DNA of 64,000 nt from Anaeramoeba ignava (taxonomy: Eukaryota > Metamonada > Anaeramoebidae), in the NCBI GenBank assembly GCA_028826165.1, contig JAPDFW010000081.1:290001-354000 (forward strand), read 5' to 3'. Below the pieces are notes generated by a model. The model ran no database searches, was not told the origin of the DNA, and saw nothing but the letters and a program-made list of their open reading frames with translations. The translations under genes were made by a program, and so were the position numbers. Below are positions 44,635 to 56,717 of the stretch, one piece after another (the first letter of the stretch is position 1; each line of letters opens with the position of its first letter).

Positions 44635-47600
44635 TTAGAAAAAAAATATCTTTTCTTCTGAAATTGTGTATTTGATTTCAAATTCTCGATAAAATTGAGC
44701 TTTTTCAAAAACTAAAAATTGTTTTCCTTTCAAATCATTTGAATTTGATTTCAAAATTGAATCATATTCATATTCATATTCTCCAATATTTAAAGGAATT
44801 TCATTTTGTTGAGATGATATTGAATTAGGATAAATTTTGCCTAAGAAAACTAGACAAAGATAAACAGTATAAACTTGATTTTCATCAACTTCAGCATATA
44901 AATGAGTATCCAAAAAATTATCAAAGAAAGAATATCCTTTTGTTGGGTTTTTCAATTGAGAAATAAACGGATTAAATGGATCCATTGTTTCGCTAATAGA
45001 TGATAATCGATTTCCATAAAATAAATACACTTCATTCAATCCAAGTTCATTTTCCTTATTTTGATTTTTCATAAATTTCGTGATTTTATTACTCACTAAT
45101 GATGAAATTTCTGGATTCTTATCACTTTGATTTTCAAAACTTTTCGCAAAAAGCATCTTCATTTTGTAATCATTGAATTCCTTCAAATTATTTAATGCCT
45201 TAATATTTTCCAACTTGAAAATCTTGTTTTCAAAATGTAGCAAACTTTGCTCAAGTTCTGTTGATATAAATTTTTTTTTCTCTTCTGAAAGTTGAGATTC
45301 AAACGAAAAGAAGTTAAATTGAGGAATAAATTCAAAAATTTCTGTGAAGGATTTATCTAAATTTTCTTTAATTTTTTCAAAAACTTTCCTTTGTCTTATC
45401 GTCATTATCCAAATCACTATTAGATTCTTCAAATTTTTTAATAAGATTTTCAAAGGATTCTTTAAGTTTTTCTCGATCAAATTCTTCTTCGTCTAAAAGA
45501 GGCTCAATTTCTGTTTCTGATAAATTGCGAATGAGTGAAATTTTATCATTATCAATAAATCTTGGTATCAAATGCTTCATTTCCAAATTTATCAACAATT
45601 TTTTTGATTCAAAAAATTCAAAGAAAGATAACAAAACCCGCAATTGACGGAATAAATTAATTTTGGGTTCTTTTGGTTTTTGCTGATAAAATACGCTATT
45701 AATTTTTTTTCCTCCTTTAGCTTTAAATATTTTTTTAGTGCGAACGATTGAATAATGTCTGAGAATCAAATTTAACCAGAAATTCTTAGAAGGACATGAA
45801 AAAAAATTCAACTTTTCCTTTGTTTGCTTGTTTTGCACTATAGATTTACCAGATTTTTCATAATCTTTCATAGATGAGTATTTGTTTAAAGGATTTGAAG
45901 AAAAAAAAGGTTCAAAAAATTCATCTTCCAAACTGAATTCTAGATTTTTTTCCTTAAATTCATTCAAAAATTCCTTTTTCTTTTCAATATCTTTAATTTT
46001 GGAAGAATTTTGTTGTGAATTATTTTTCTGCAGAATTTTTTCTTGGATATTAAGTTCTTTTTCTAAAAACGGGGCAATTTCATTACGAAGAGAAATGTAA
46101 TTGAAAAATTGTTTATAATCCAAATTTGTTTGGGGTTTCTTCCTTAAGAAATTTAGTTGCATTTTGGTGGAAATTATCCCAAAAAATATTAAATATTTGG
46201 TCTCTATTCTTCTCGACTTGAAACAATTCCTGATTGACAATTTTTGGTTTAATTAGTAAGTTGCTAGGCTTTTCCTTTTGTTTTTCTATAAACTTTTTGA
46301 TTAAATTCTTATCATTGCTATTACTACTATCATCAACATTTTTTTTGTATATGCTATCGAATATTTTCTTTGATTTGATGAAATTTGTTCCTTGATGAGA
46401 ATATTGTGATGCCTTCTTCATCATATCGATCAAAGGATCTTGAATACTAATGAATTCTTGTTTTGGGATTGGAACATCTGATTCAATAAGTTTGGTAAAT
46501 TTTGTCAAAAATTTTTTTGCTTTTGTCATTTGTTCCTGGATTTCATTTTCTTTTTGTTTTTCATCTGTAATTTCAAATAGATTCTTGAGCTTATCGAGAC
46601 CAACTTTCTTTTTACCAACATTTTGTGTGATTTCATCAAACTCTTCTTGCTTTTTTTCATCCCATTTTTGGATTTGGGGTAAATTATGGCAAATTTCAAA
46701 TGTTTTGATAAAAGTATTAAAACTAGGAAGAAAATTAAAATCAGGAGTTCGGAAAATAACTTTTTTGGTTTCTCCAAGATTATTATTTGCGTTATAAATA
46801 TGAGCATCAACAAAATATTCAGTTGAAGGAATCAATCCTAAAAATTTGACTTGGAAAATATATTGTTTATTTGATATCCGATTTTCGTAGTGCAAAATTT
46901 TTTGTGGATTTGGTCTGATTGATAATTTAAGTGAAGGCTTGGGAATTTTAGAGGATGTGAACTCAAGTATGCTTGAGTTGAAAGTAAGTTCCTTAATCTA
47001 TAATTTATATTTAAATAAATTTTCTTGTTGAATTTTTTTTTATTTGAAATTAAATATTTACGCTTGCAATAACAGTAGAAGAAGATTCTCTAAAAGGAAT
47101 GTTTTCTATATTCATTTGACTCTTATTGTCTTTTTTATAAGTTTCGTTTTTCTCAATTTCTTTTTTTTGCTCCTGGGAAACTAGAATATCTTCACTACCA
47201 CTATCGATATCTTGATCTGTATTGTTATTCTCGCTGTTTGTAAAATCTTTATAATCATTTTTATCATTTTTATTTTTTGGATCTTGATTATTTTGATTTC
47301 GTTCTTCATTTATTTTTGATTGTGTTTTTTGATTGTGTTTTGGATTTGATTTTAGATTTTGATTTGATTTATTATCAGTTTCACTTTCGGTATCAGTTTC
47401 ACTTTCGGTATCAGTTTCACTTTCAGTATCAGTTTCACTTTGATTTTGATTTGATTTTAGATTTTGATTTGATTTTAGATCTTTATTTGATTTTAGATTT
47501 TGATTTGATTTTAGATTTTTATTTGATTTTAGATTTTGATTTGATTTTAGATTTTGATTTGATTTTAGATTTTGATTTGATTTTAGATTTTGATTTGATT

Positions 47601-48428
47601 TTAGATTTTGATTTGATTTTAGATTTTGATTTGATTTTAGATTTTGATCTGATTTTAGATTTTTATCTGATTTTAGATTTTTATTTGATTTTAGATTTTT
47701 ATTTGATTTTAGATCTTTATTTGATTTTAGATTTTTATTTGATTTTAGATTTTGATTTGATTTTAGATTTTGATTTGATTTTAGATTTTTATTTGATTTT
47801 AGATCTTTATTTGATTTTAGATTTTTATTTGATTTTTTATCAGATTCAGTATCAGATTCAGTATCAGATTCAGTATCAGATTCAGTATCAGATTCAGATT
47901 CAGATTTGCTCTCTTTATCAAAATTTTAATTTTAATTTTAATTATAATTATAATTATAATTATAATTATTTTAATTTTAATTATGATTTTAATTTTAATT
48001 TTAATTTTAATTTTAATTTTAATTTTAATTATAATTTTAATTATAATTATTTTAATTTTAATTTTAATTTTAATTTTAATTTTAAATCCAAAATGAATTT
48101 TATTTTAATTTTAATTTTAATTTTAATTTTAATTATAATTATAATTATAATTATAATTATTTTAATTTTAAATCCAAAATGAATTTTAATTTAATTTTTA
48201 TTTTAATTTTAATTTTTATTTTAATTTTAATTATTTTAATTTTAATTTTAAATTTTAATTTTAATTTTAATTTTAATTTTAATTTTAATTATTGATTTTA
48301 ATTTTACCTTGTTTTTCATTTGTGTTTTTATTTGATTGTTCGCTTTCAGATTGAGTAGATTCATCATTAGAATTTGATGTTGATGTTGATGTTGATTCAG
48401 ATTCATTTTCACTTGATTGTGAACCCAT
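44635..48428 (-). CDS. FN3-containing protein with possible degenerate PARP-like C-terminus
   Basis: The exons are 48428-48308, 47912-47062 and 46997-44635. The start MGSQSSENES fits an N-myristoylation pattern. Next come SDTE and NQNLKS repeats, then a fibronectin-III-like domain (FLGLIPSTEYFVDAHIYNAN, ...TPDF). A long helical part follows. The C-terminal ~180 residues (EVYLFYGNRLSSISETMDP, PTKGYSFFDNFLDTHLYAEV, YTVYLCLVFLGKIYP, KGKQFLVFEKAQFYREFEIK) recall a PARP catalytic fold with the usual HG replaced by YG, hence probably inactive; this is low-confidence. Exon 3 needs two extra bases removed, near 46113-46130 and in the A5 run at 45379-45383; the frames then join (1,110 aa). Confidence 0.55.
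47455..47835 (-). repeat. 18-bp coding repeat (NQNLKS hexapeptide)
   Basis: About 20 copies of the minus-strand unit AATCAAAATCTAAAATCA encode N-(Q/K)-(N/D)-L-K-S. On the N-terminal side of this block (47836-47895) lie SDTE-type repeats. Confidence 0.85.
47913..48307. repeat. AATTTT/AATTAT repeat filling intron 1
   Basis: This first intron of the FN3 gene is an ATTTTA hexamer array with two AATCCAAAATGAATTTTA inserts, similar to the array at 43.6-44.2 kb. Confidence 0.85.
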
Positions 48429-49039
48429 TTTTTTTTTTAATTTAAAATTGTTTTGTGTTGTGTTTTGTGTTGTGTTTTGTGTTTTTGTTTTGTTTTTTTT
48501 GTTTGTAAAGAAAAAAAATTGAAAAAGAAAAAAAAAATGAAAAAAAAATTAAAAAAAAAATAAATAAAAAAAGGAAAAAAAAATATTTTAAAAAGAAAAT
48601 CCACTTTCATTTTTTACAAAGTTTAAATTAATTTTTATTAATTTAAAATCAAAAAAAATTATCTAAAAAAAAATTTAGAAAAAGAAAATTGATAAAATTA
48701 ATTAATTAAAAAATAATTTTTATTAAAAATTGATGCAAAAAAAAAATTAAAAAAAAAAAAAGGAAAAAAAATTTAATAAAAACGAAAAAAAAAAGTAATT
48801 AAAACAAGCAGAAATAGAAACAGGATTTATTTAAATTTTAATAATAATAATAATAATTTTATTTGTTGTTTGTTTGCTTTTCTTTTTAAAAATATCGAAA
48901 TAAAAGGAAAATAAAAAATGAAATACAAAATTTCATAAAATTTCCCAATTAAAAAGATATTGAACGAAAATAAAAACAAAATCTTTCTTTTTTCTTTTAA
49001 AATAGAAAGAATCTAAAACAAAATTCAATAAAAAAAAAA
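48429..49039. other. Upstream region of the FN3 gene, no gene seen
   Basis: TGTTTTGTGTTG repeats near 48450-48500 are followed by poly-A blocks. No open frame or RNA gene was recognised. Confidence 0.5.
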
Positions 49040-49850
49040 AGAAGAAAGGAATAGAAAGAAAAAAAGAAGTTGATCTTCTTTTTGATTATTTTTTTCATCT
49101 TTTAAAAAAAAGATTAAAAATAAAGATTGAGATTAAGATTGAGATTAAAAATTGGGATTGAGATTAAGATAAAAATTGAGATGAGAAATTTAAAAGGATT
49201 GAGCAGAAATGGAAACAAAATTCCATTTTTCTTACAAAAAGAAAGGAATAGAAAGAAAAAAAGAAGTTGATCTTCTTTTTGATTATTTTTATCTTTTAAG
49301 AAAAAGATTAAAAATTGGGATTGAGATTAAGATTGAAATTGAGATAAAAATTGAGATTGAGATTAAGATAAAAATTGAGATGAGAAATTTAAAAGGAATG
49401 AGCAGAAATGGAAACAAAATTCTATTTTTCTTACAAAAAGAAAGGAATAGAAAGAAAAAAAGAAGTTGATCTTTTTTTTGATTATTTTTATCTTTTAAAA
49501 AAAAGATTAAAAATTGAGATTGAGATTAAAAATAAAGATTGAGATTGAGATTGAGATTGAGATTGAGATTAAGATAAAAATTGAGATGAGAAATTTAAAA
49601 GGAATGAGCAGAAATGGAAACAAAATTCTATTTTTCTTACAAAAAGAAAGGAATAGAAAGAAAAAAAGAAGTTGATCTTCTTTTTGATTATTTTTTTTTA
49701 TCTTTTAAAAAAAAGATTAAAAATTGAGATTGAGATTGAGATTGAGATTGAGATTGAGATTAAAATTGAGATTAATAATTTAAAAGGATTGAGCAGAAAT
49801 GGAAACAAGATTCTATTTTTTTACAAAAAGAAAAAGAAAAAGAAAAAGAA
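49040..49850. repeat. ~200-bp satellite, four copies
   Basis: Units beginning GAAAGGAATAGAAAGAAAAAAAGAAG recur at about 49042, 49239, 49437 and 49644. Each holds GAAGTTGATCTTC and ATCTTTTAAAAAAAAGAT inverted repeats, a variable GAGATT array, and GATTGAGCAGAAATGGAAACAAAATTC. The plus strand is strongly purine-rich. Confidence 0.85.
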
Positions 49851-49854
49851 AAAG

Positions 49855-50965
49855 CTTCCAAAGGAAAATTAATAGGATTGAGTAGAAACGAATTAAATTA
49901 AAATAGATTAAATAATTAACATTAACTTCCAAAAGAAAATTAATAGGATTGAGTAGAAATGAATTAAATAAAATTAAATAATTAAAATTAACTTCTAAAG
50001 GAAAATTAATAGGATTGAGTAGAAATGAATAGAAATGATTAAATAATTAACATTAACTTCCAAAAGAAAATTAATAGGATTGAGTAGAAATGAATTAAAA
50101 TAGATTAAATAATTAACATTAACTTCCAAAGGAAAATTAATAGGATTTAGTAGAAATGAATTAAAATAAATTAAATAATTAACATTAACTTCCAAAAGAA
50201 AATTAATAGGATTGAGTAGAAATGAATTAAAATAAATTAAATAATTAAAATTAACTTCCAAAGGAAAATTGATAGGATTGAGTAGAAATGAATTAAAATA
50301 AATTAAAATAAATAAAATTAACTTCCAAAAGAAAATTAATAGGATTGAGTAGAAATGAATTAAAATAAATTAAATAATTAACATTAACTTCTAAAGGAAA
50401 ATTAATAGGATTGAGTAGAAATGAATTAAAATAAATTAAATAATTAACATTAACTTCCAAAGGAAAATTGATAGGATTGAGTAGAAATGAATAGAAATGA
50501 TTAAATAATTAACATTAACTTCCAAAAGAAAATTAATAGGATTGAGTAGAAATGAATTAAAATAAATTAAATAATTAACATTAACTTCTAAAGGAAAATT
50601 GATAGGATTGAGTAGAAATGAATTAAAATAAATTAAATAATTAAAATTAACTTCCAAAAGAAAATTAATAGGATTGAGTAGAAATGAATAGAAATAATTA
50701 AATAATTAACATTAACTTCCAAAGGAAAATTAATAGGATTGAGTAGAAATGAATTAAAATAAATTAAATAAATAAAATTAACTTCTAAAGGAAAATTAAT
50801 AGGATTGAGTAGAAATGAATAGAAATGATTAAATAATTAACATTAACTTCCAAAAGAAAATTAATAGGATTGAGTAGAAATGAATTAAAATAGATTAAAT
50901 AATTAACATTAACTTCCAAAGGAAAATTGATAGGATTTAGTAGAAATGAATAGAAATGAATAGAT
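49855..50965. repeat. ~66-bp satellite, about 17 copies
   Basis: The unit is TTAACTTCCAAAAGAAAATTAATAGGATTGAGTAGAAATGAATTAAAATAAATTAAATAATTAACA, with a few point variants (CTAAAGG, GATAGG). Its ATTGAGTAGAAATG core also occurs, as GAGCAGAAATGG, in the neighbouring 200-bp and 100-bp families. Minus-strand frames across it are artefacts. Confidence 0.9.
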
Positions 50966-51239
50966 TTTCCTTTTTTCTGGAAATGATTAATTTACGAAAA
51001 AATCGAAAATAGAAATAGAAAACCGAAATAGATATCGAAAATCGAAATAGAAAACCGAAATAGATATCGAAAATCGAAATCGAAATCACAATCGAAAAAA
51101 GGTTTCTCTTGTTATTTTGATATTTTTTTTTGAGTTTTAAATTTAATCAAAAATAACAAAAATGGAAGATTTTTCTTTTTCTTTTTCTTTTTCTTTTTGT
51201 AAATAAAAAGAAATTTAAATTGAGATTGAATTAATCAGA

Positions 51240-51715
51240 AATTGATAAAAATATTGAATAGAGCAGAAATGGAAACAGGTTATTCTTTCTTCCTTCCTTC
51301 CTTTTTGTAAATAAAAAGGAATTTAAATTGAAATTAGAAAAATAAATGGAATGAGCAGAAATGGAAACAGGTTATTCTTTCTTCCTTCCTTTCTTAAATA
51401 AAAAGAAATTTAAATTGAAAAAAGAAAAATAAAAGGAATTAGCAGAAATGGAAACAGGTTATTCTTTCTTCCTTTTTGTAAATAAAAAGAAATTTAAATT
51501 GAGATTGAATTAATCAGAAATTGAGAAAAAGATTAAATGGAGCAGAAATGGAAATTGGTTATTCTTTCTTCCTTCCTTTCTTCCTTTAAATAAAAAGGAA
51601 TTTAAATTGAGATTGAGTAAATCAAAAAGAAATAAAAAGATTAAATGGAGCAGAAATGGAAATTGGTTATTCTTTCTTCCTTCCTTTCTTAAATAAAAAA
51701 AGGAATTTAAACCTA
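51240..51715. repeat. ~100-bp satellite, about five copies
   Basis: Copies are marked by GAGCAGAAATGGAAACAGGTTATTCTTTCTTCCTTCC at about 51261, 51352, 51438, 51540 and 51647, followed by AAATAAAAAGRAATTTAAATTGA. A short AATCGAAATAGATATCG repeat lies just upstream, near 51000-51090. Confidence 0.85.
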
Positions 51716-51839
51716 ATTCAGAAAATTAAACTGAATTTGAAAATATAGGAACACGTATTGATTTTTGTTTTTAATTTAAAAAATAGAACGATAAATGAAG
51801 GGAATGAACGAAAAAACAAACATTATTTTTGGATCCGAA

Positions 51840-53215
51840 ATATATTTATATTTAATTTGTATTTATATTTTTTATATTTATATTTATATTTATATTGTTT
51901 ATATTTATATTTATATTTATATTTATATTTATATTTATATTTCTGTTTTTATTTATATTTCTACTTGTATTTCTGCTGTTTGTATGTTTATATTTATATT
52001 TCTATTTGTATTTCTGTTTGTGTGTTTATATTTCTGTTTATATTTATGTTTATATTTATATTTCTGTTTGTGTGTTTATATTTATATTTCTGTTTGTATT
52101 TATGTTTGTATTTCTGTTTATATTTCTGTTTGTATTTTTGTTTCTGTTTGTATTTATGTTTGTATTTATTTTTGTTTTTATATTTATATTTCTGTTTGTA
52201 TTTTTGTTTCTATTTATATTTATATTTATATTTATGTTTATATTTATATTTATATTTATATTTATATTTATATTTATATTTATGTTTATGTTTATATTTA
52301 TATTTATATTTCTGTTTATATTTCTGTTTATATTTATATTTATGTTTATATTTATATTTATATGTGTGTTTATATTTCTATTTATTTTTTTGTTTCTATT
52401 TTATATTTATATTTTATTTATATTTTGTGTTTCATTTTATATTTATATTTATATTTATATTTTTATTTTATGTTTTATTTTTATATTTTATTTATATTTA
52501 TATTTTTATATTTATATTTATATTTATATTTATGTTTATATTTATATTTATATTTATATTTCTGTTTATATTTTATTTCTGTTTTTATATTTCTGTTTAT
52601 ATTTATATTTTATATTTTTATTTTTATTTTTATTTATATTTTGTTTTATATTTATATTTATATTTTATATATTTATATTTATGTTTTCTGTTTGTATTTT
52701 TGTTTCTGTTTATATTTATATTTTGTGTTTCTATTTTATATTTGTGTTTTTATTTATTTGTATTTTATATTTATATTTTTTTGTATTTTATATTTGTATT
52801 TTATATTTCTGTTTTATATTTATATTTTATATTTATATTTTTTGTTTGTTTATATTTTATATTTCTGTTTGTATTTTTGTTTCTGTTTGTATTTATATTT
52901 CTGTTTGTATTTATGTTTGTGTTTATATTTATATTTCTGTTTGTATTTTTGTTTCTGTTTATGTTTATATTTATATTTCTGTTTATATTTATATTTCTGT
53001 TTGTGTGTTTATATTTATATTTATATTTATATTTATATTTCTGTTTATATTTGTATTTATATTTGTATTTATATTTTATATTTCTATTTGTATTTTTGTT
53101 TCTGTTTATATTTCTGTTTGTGTTTATATTTCTGTTTCTATTTTTGTTTATATTTGTATTTAATTTATATTTCTACTTGTATTTCTGTTGTTTGTGTGTT
53201 TGTATTTCTGATTTT
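51840..53215. repeat. TTTATA/TTTCTGTTTGTA composite simple repeat
   Basis: About 1.4 kb is built from TATTTA, TTTCTG and TTTGTA hexamers. Because no unit forms TAA, TAG or TGA, all three plus frames stay open for more than 400 codons. The predicted Y/I/F/L/V-only proteins are repeat artefacts. Confidence 0.9.
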
Positions 53216-53308
53216 ATAAAAAAAAAATTAAAAATGAAAAAGAAAAAATGAAAAAAATTTTTTTCTTTTATTTTATTGTTTTATTAAAAAAAAAATTTTT
53301 TAATCTAA

Positions 53309-56300
53309 TTATTTTTTATTATAATTATAAAATCCATTTTGCGAATTATTTTTGGGTCTTCGAAATTGCCTTGAATTTTTTCCACGTTTTTTTTTTGAAT
53401 TTTTTCGAGATTGAGTTTCATTCAAACGATCAGAAGGCCAAACACCTTTTAAAGCGAGAGCAGTTTGTTCAGAAATTGAATTTGAATTATTTGAATTATT
53501 TTGAGAATTATTTTGGAAATTATTTTGGAAATTATTTGAATTATTTTGGAAATTATTTGAATTATTTGAGTTATTTGAATTATTTGAATTATTTGAATTA
53601 TTTTGAGAATTATTTTGAAAATTCGAAGATATTTCAGTCGATCTTTTTGTTGGTGAAGATCTTTTCCACGAACTTTCCTTTTTAATTATTTCTGTGTTAT
53701 CCAAAATTCGAGGTTTGTTGTTATATTTTGCAGAATGAGGTAAATATGTTTTGTGAACAATATTTGGAACAGAAATTTTGATACAATAAATTTTTTCGAG
53801 AATATTTTCAATTTCAGAAGCACGTTTTGATTTTTCTAAGATTTCATAAGGAAAAGAGTTTGGAGAAAGATGTTTGATTTGGGATCTGAAAATTTTTGTT
53901 CTTGAGAATAGAATCTCTTTATGAGCAAAAAAACTAGAGTTTGCATTTTTGATTGTGACATCTTTGTATTTTTTGTCTTGGAAAAGTTGCTGAATATCAT
54001 AAATAATGCCACCAAGACCCTTTTTTTTGAGGATGTGTTTGAGATCAAGATCCTTTAAAAAGAAACTGAAAGAATTGCCAAGATCAACAGTGATGATTCC
54101 TGCATAAATCCACCATATAAATTTAAACAGAATTTTTCGTGGGAATTTTGACGCAAGTTTGATGAAGTCATCCAAGTCGAGGGAGTTGAGCTGGGAAAGT
54201 CTCTGCGCAATCCAAATTCGATGAAGAGATATTCGGTGGTTATCTGAAGAAACAATTTCAAGATCGGCGAATTTTGAGCTTTCAAAAAGATGAAGCATAT
54301 CGGAAACAACACCGACACCATAACGCTTGTGATTTGAGCTTTGGAAATAATTTTGCCAGTTTTCCTCTTTGTAAGTCTGGCGGATTTCTTCAACGGAAAA
54401 ATGGGAGTAATCTGTGTGAGAAACAAGAAGCTTAATAATCTCTGGGTTTTGGTTCATTCTCAAGGCAATATGGATGGGTTTTAGATCGTAAAGATTGAGT
54501 GAATTTGCCGGGGTTTCTGCTTGAAGAAGAAGATCAATTATAGCGGTTGTGATGTTTGGATTAACACAGGCAATATGAATGGAGTTTTCGTGAATGATAT
54601 TTTTGCAAGTAGTGTCTGCGCCGGATTCAATGAGAATTTTGACAATATCGTAATTGGGTTTTTGTGTTGATAAGGCTTCCATTAAAGCCGTTGTTTTTGT
54701 CCAATTTGCTGTGTTGATTGTTTCCGTTGCTCCGTAGCGAAGAAGCAAGTTGATCGTCTTTATTCCGAGTCCTTTTTTACATGCAATATGAAGTGGAGTG
54801 TTGTTTTTCCAGTTTCCTGTTTGCGGTCTTGCTCCGTTTTGAAGTAGAAATTCTATCACTTTTTCTGATACATTTTTTTTCAATCCAAAACTAACAACTG
54901 AATTGCCTTTAAAATCTTCCGCATTAACGTCTGCGCCGCATTTTTTAATCAGGAAATCAAATACCTCTAGCTTGTCAATTTTGCTTTCCAAAAGAATCAT
55001 AAGTGCCGTTTTTCCTTCTTCAAAAATCAAGTTGAAATTTCCGTTTTTTTGAAGAAAAAAATCCATTGCTTGAATGTTTTGGGATAATAACAAAGATTGC
55101 AAAAAAATCCTTTCATTGGGGTTTTTTTCTTGGGATTTGATTTCGTATGCATTTTGCATAAACTTGCAAACAATATCATTATTGAAATGGTTTGTTTTCA
55201 AGAGAATCGAAAGCGGTGTTTCTTGTTGATAATTTTTTTGGTTGACAGCATGAGGAAAAGAATCAAAGAGAAAACGAACAACATCGAAATCGCGGCAATA
55301 TTCGCATGCGTAATGAAGAGCAGTATTTCCTTTTGCGTCTATTGAGTCAATTGCTGCGCCTGCATCGATCAAAAGCTTGAGCCAATCTACAGAGGATTTG
55401 GTATTTTGGCAAAGTTTATGGAGAGGAGTTTGCTTATCCTTGCTCTGTGCATTAACATTTGCCTTTGATTCAACAAGAACCGCAATGATCTCCTTTTTTG
55501 GAGATGATATACATGCGTCATGAAGGGGTGTTTCTTCGAACTGATTACGGGAATCAACATGATTTCCCATTTGAATTAATTTTTTCATGATCTGGATTGT
55601 TTCTTGCAAAAGATTATGCTGGATAAAATACTCTCCAAAACAACCAATGCAAAGATTGTGGAGAGGAGATGATTTTCCGGATTGAATTCCCAGTTTCGTG
55701 GTTGGATTTTTGCTAGTGATCATTTTAAATTCCTGAAGCGATATTCCATGTTTGCATAATATAGATAAACAATTTATTCCCAAATTTTTTTGCAGATCAA
55801 AATCTGCAGCCTGATTTGATTAGCTTCTCCAAAACCACGAAACGCTCCTTCCACCAAGTGTTGCAAACATGCAATATTGCTTTTGAGTTGCCAATCAAAT
55901 TATAGTTGATTTTTTCATTTGGTTTTTCAAGTAGTATTTCAATAATCCTGACTTCGCACTTCAATTTACAAGCATAAAAAAGTGCGGTATTTGATTGTTC
56001 ATCGACATAATTCACATCAGCTCCATAACTAACAAGCAATTCAACATGCTCCACAAGATTATTTTGAATTGCAATTATTAGCGGCGTTTTTTCATTTTCA
56101 TCCAATTTATTTGGATTTGCTTTTTGATCTAGCAAAAATTTCAAGATTAACGGGTCCGAATTTTCGGAACATAATAAATGCAGAAAATTATCCGAATTGA
56201 TATCAAATCCATTGCGAATAAATTCTTTTGTAATTTCAATCCGGCAATTTGTTAGTTCTTCTTTTGTTTTTTTGCCAGTTGAGTTTGAATATAAAAAATT

Positions 56301-56522
56301 CACATAAAGTGGTGTCCATCTGTATTTATTAATTGTGTATATGTTTATTCCTGATTCAATTAGTTTTTTTATTGTTTTTGTTTCTAAATGATATTGACAT
56401 GCAATATGAAGTAATGTATTTTGATTATTATCTAATTTTTGATCTAAATTGGAAGTTGAATCAAGAATTTTTTCAATTGATTCAAAATGAGAATTTGGAA
56501 GAATTGAAAATAAATCTTGCAT
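53309..56522 (-). CDS. Ankyrin-repeat protein with BTB-like C-terminal part, one frameshift
   Basis: The gene starts at the ATG ending at 56522 (MQDLFSILPNSHFESIEKIL). Ankyrin repeats follow one another (NNQNTLLHIACQYHLETKTI, ENEKTPLIIAIQNNLVEHVE, QSNTALFYACKLKC, then KDKQTPLHKLCQ, KGNTALHYACEY, NNTPLHIACKKGLGIKTINL). Two BTB-like segments come next (KFADLEIVSSDNHRISLHRI; KYKDVTIKNANSSFFAHKEI). The C-terminus is a poly-N/S spacer and a basic tail. The frame breaks once: GCRF is followed by TGA at 55797-55799, while the next repeat (DLQKNLGINCLSILCKHG) continues one base on. An extra T in the T4 run is implied; without it the protein has 1,070 aa. Such proteins often serve as Cul3 substrate adaptors; the partner is unknown. 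Confidence 0.85.
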
Positions 56523-56717
56523 TATTTTTTATTTATAAAAATTAAATTAAAAAAAAAAATGGAAAAAAAAAATTAAAAAAAAATAAAAATTTTTAATTAA
56601 TTTTTTCTTCTTGCCCAAATGAATAAAAAAAAAATTTAATTAAAAAAAAAATTTTTTTTTATTTTTTTTAATTTTATTTTTTTTAATTTCATTTTTTTCT
56701 TTTTATTTAGATATAAA

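Noticed and set aside
47277-48182. 301-codon plus-strand frame rich in D, L, I, Y
   Set aside because: Antisense to the NQNLKS repeat exon and to an intron of the FN3 gene; pure repeat composition.
49855-50965. CRISPR-like regular array
   Set aside because: The whole ~66-bp unit repeats, with no unique spacers, no cas genes, and a eukaryotic context. It is a satellite.
51758-53251. Three overlapping plus-strand open frames of 420-500 codons
   Set aside because: They consist only of Y, I, F, L, V, C from TTTATA-type hexamers that cannot form stop codons. Composition is repeat-driven and no domain is present.
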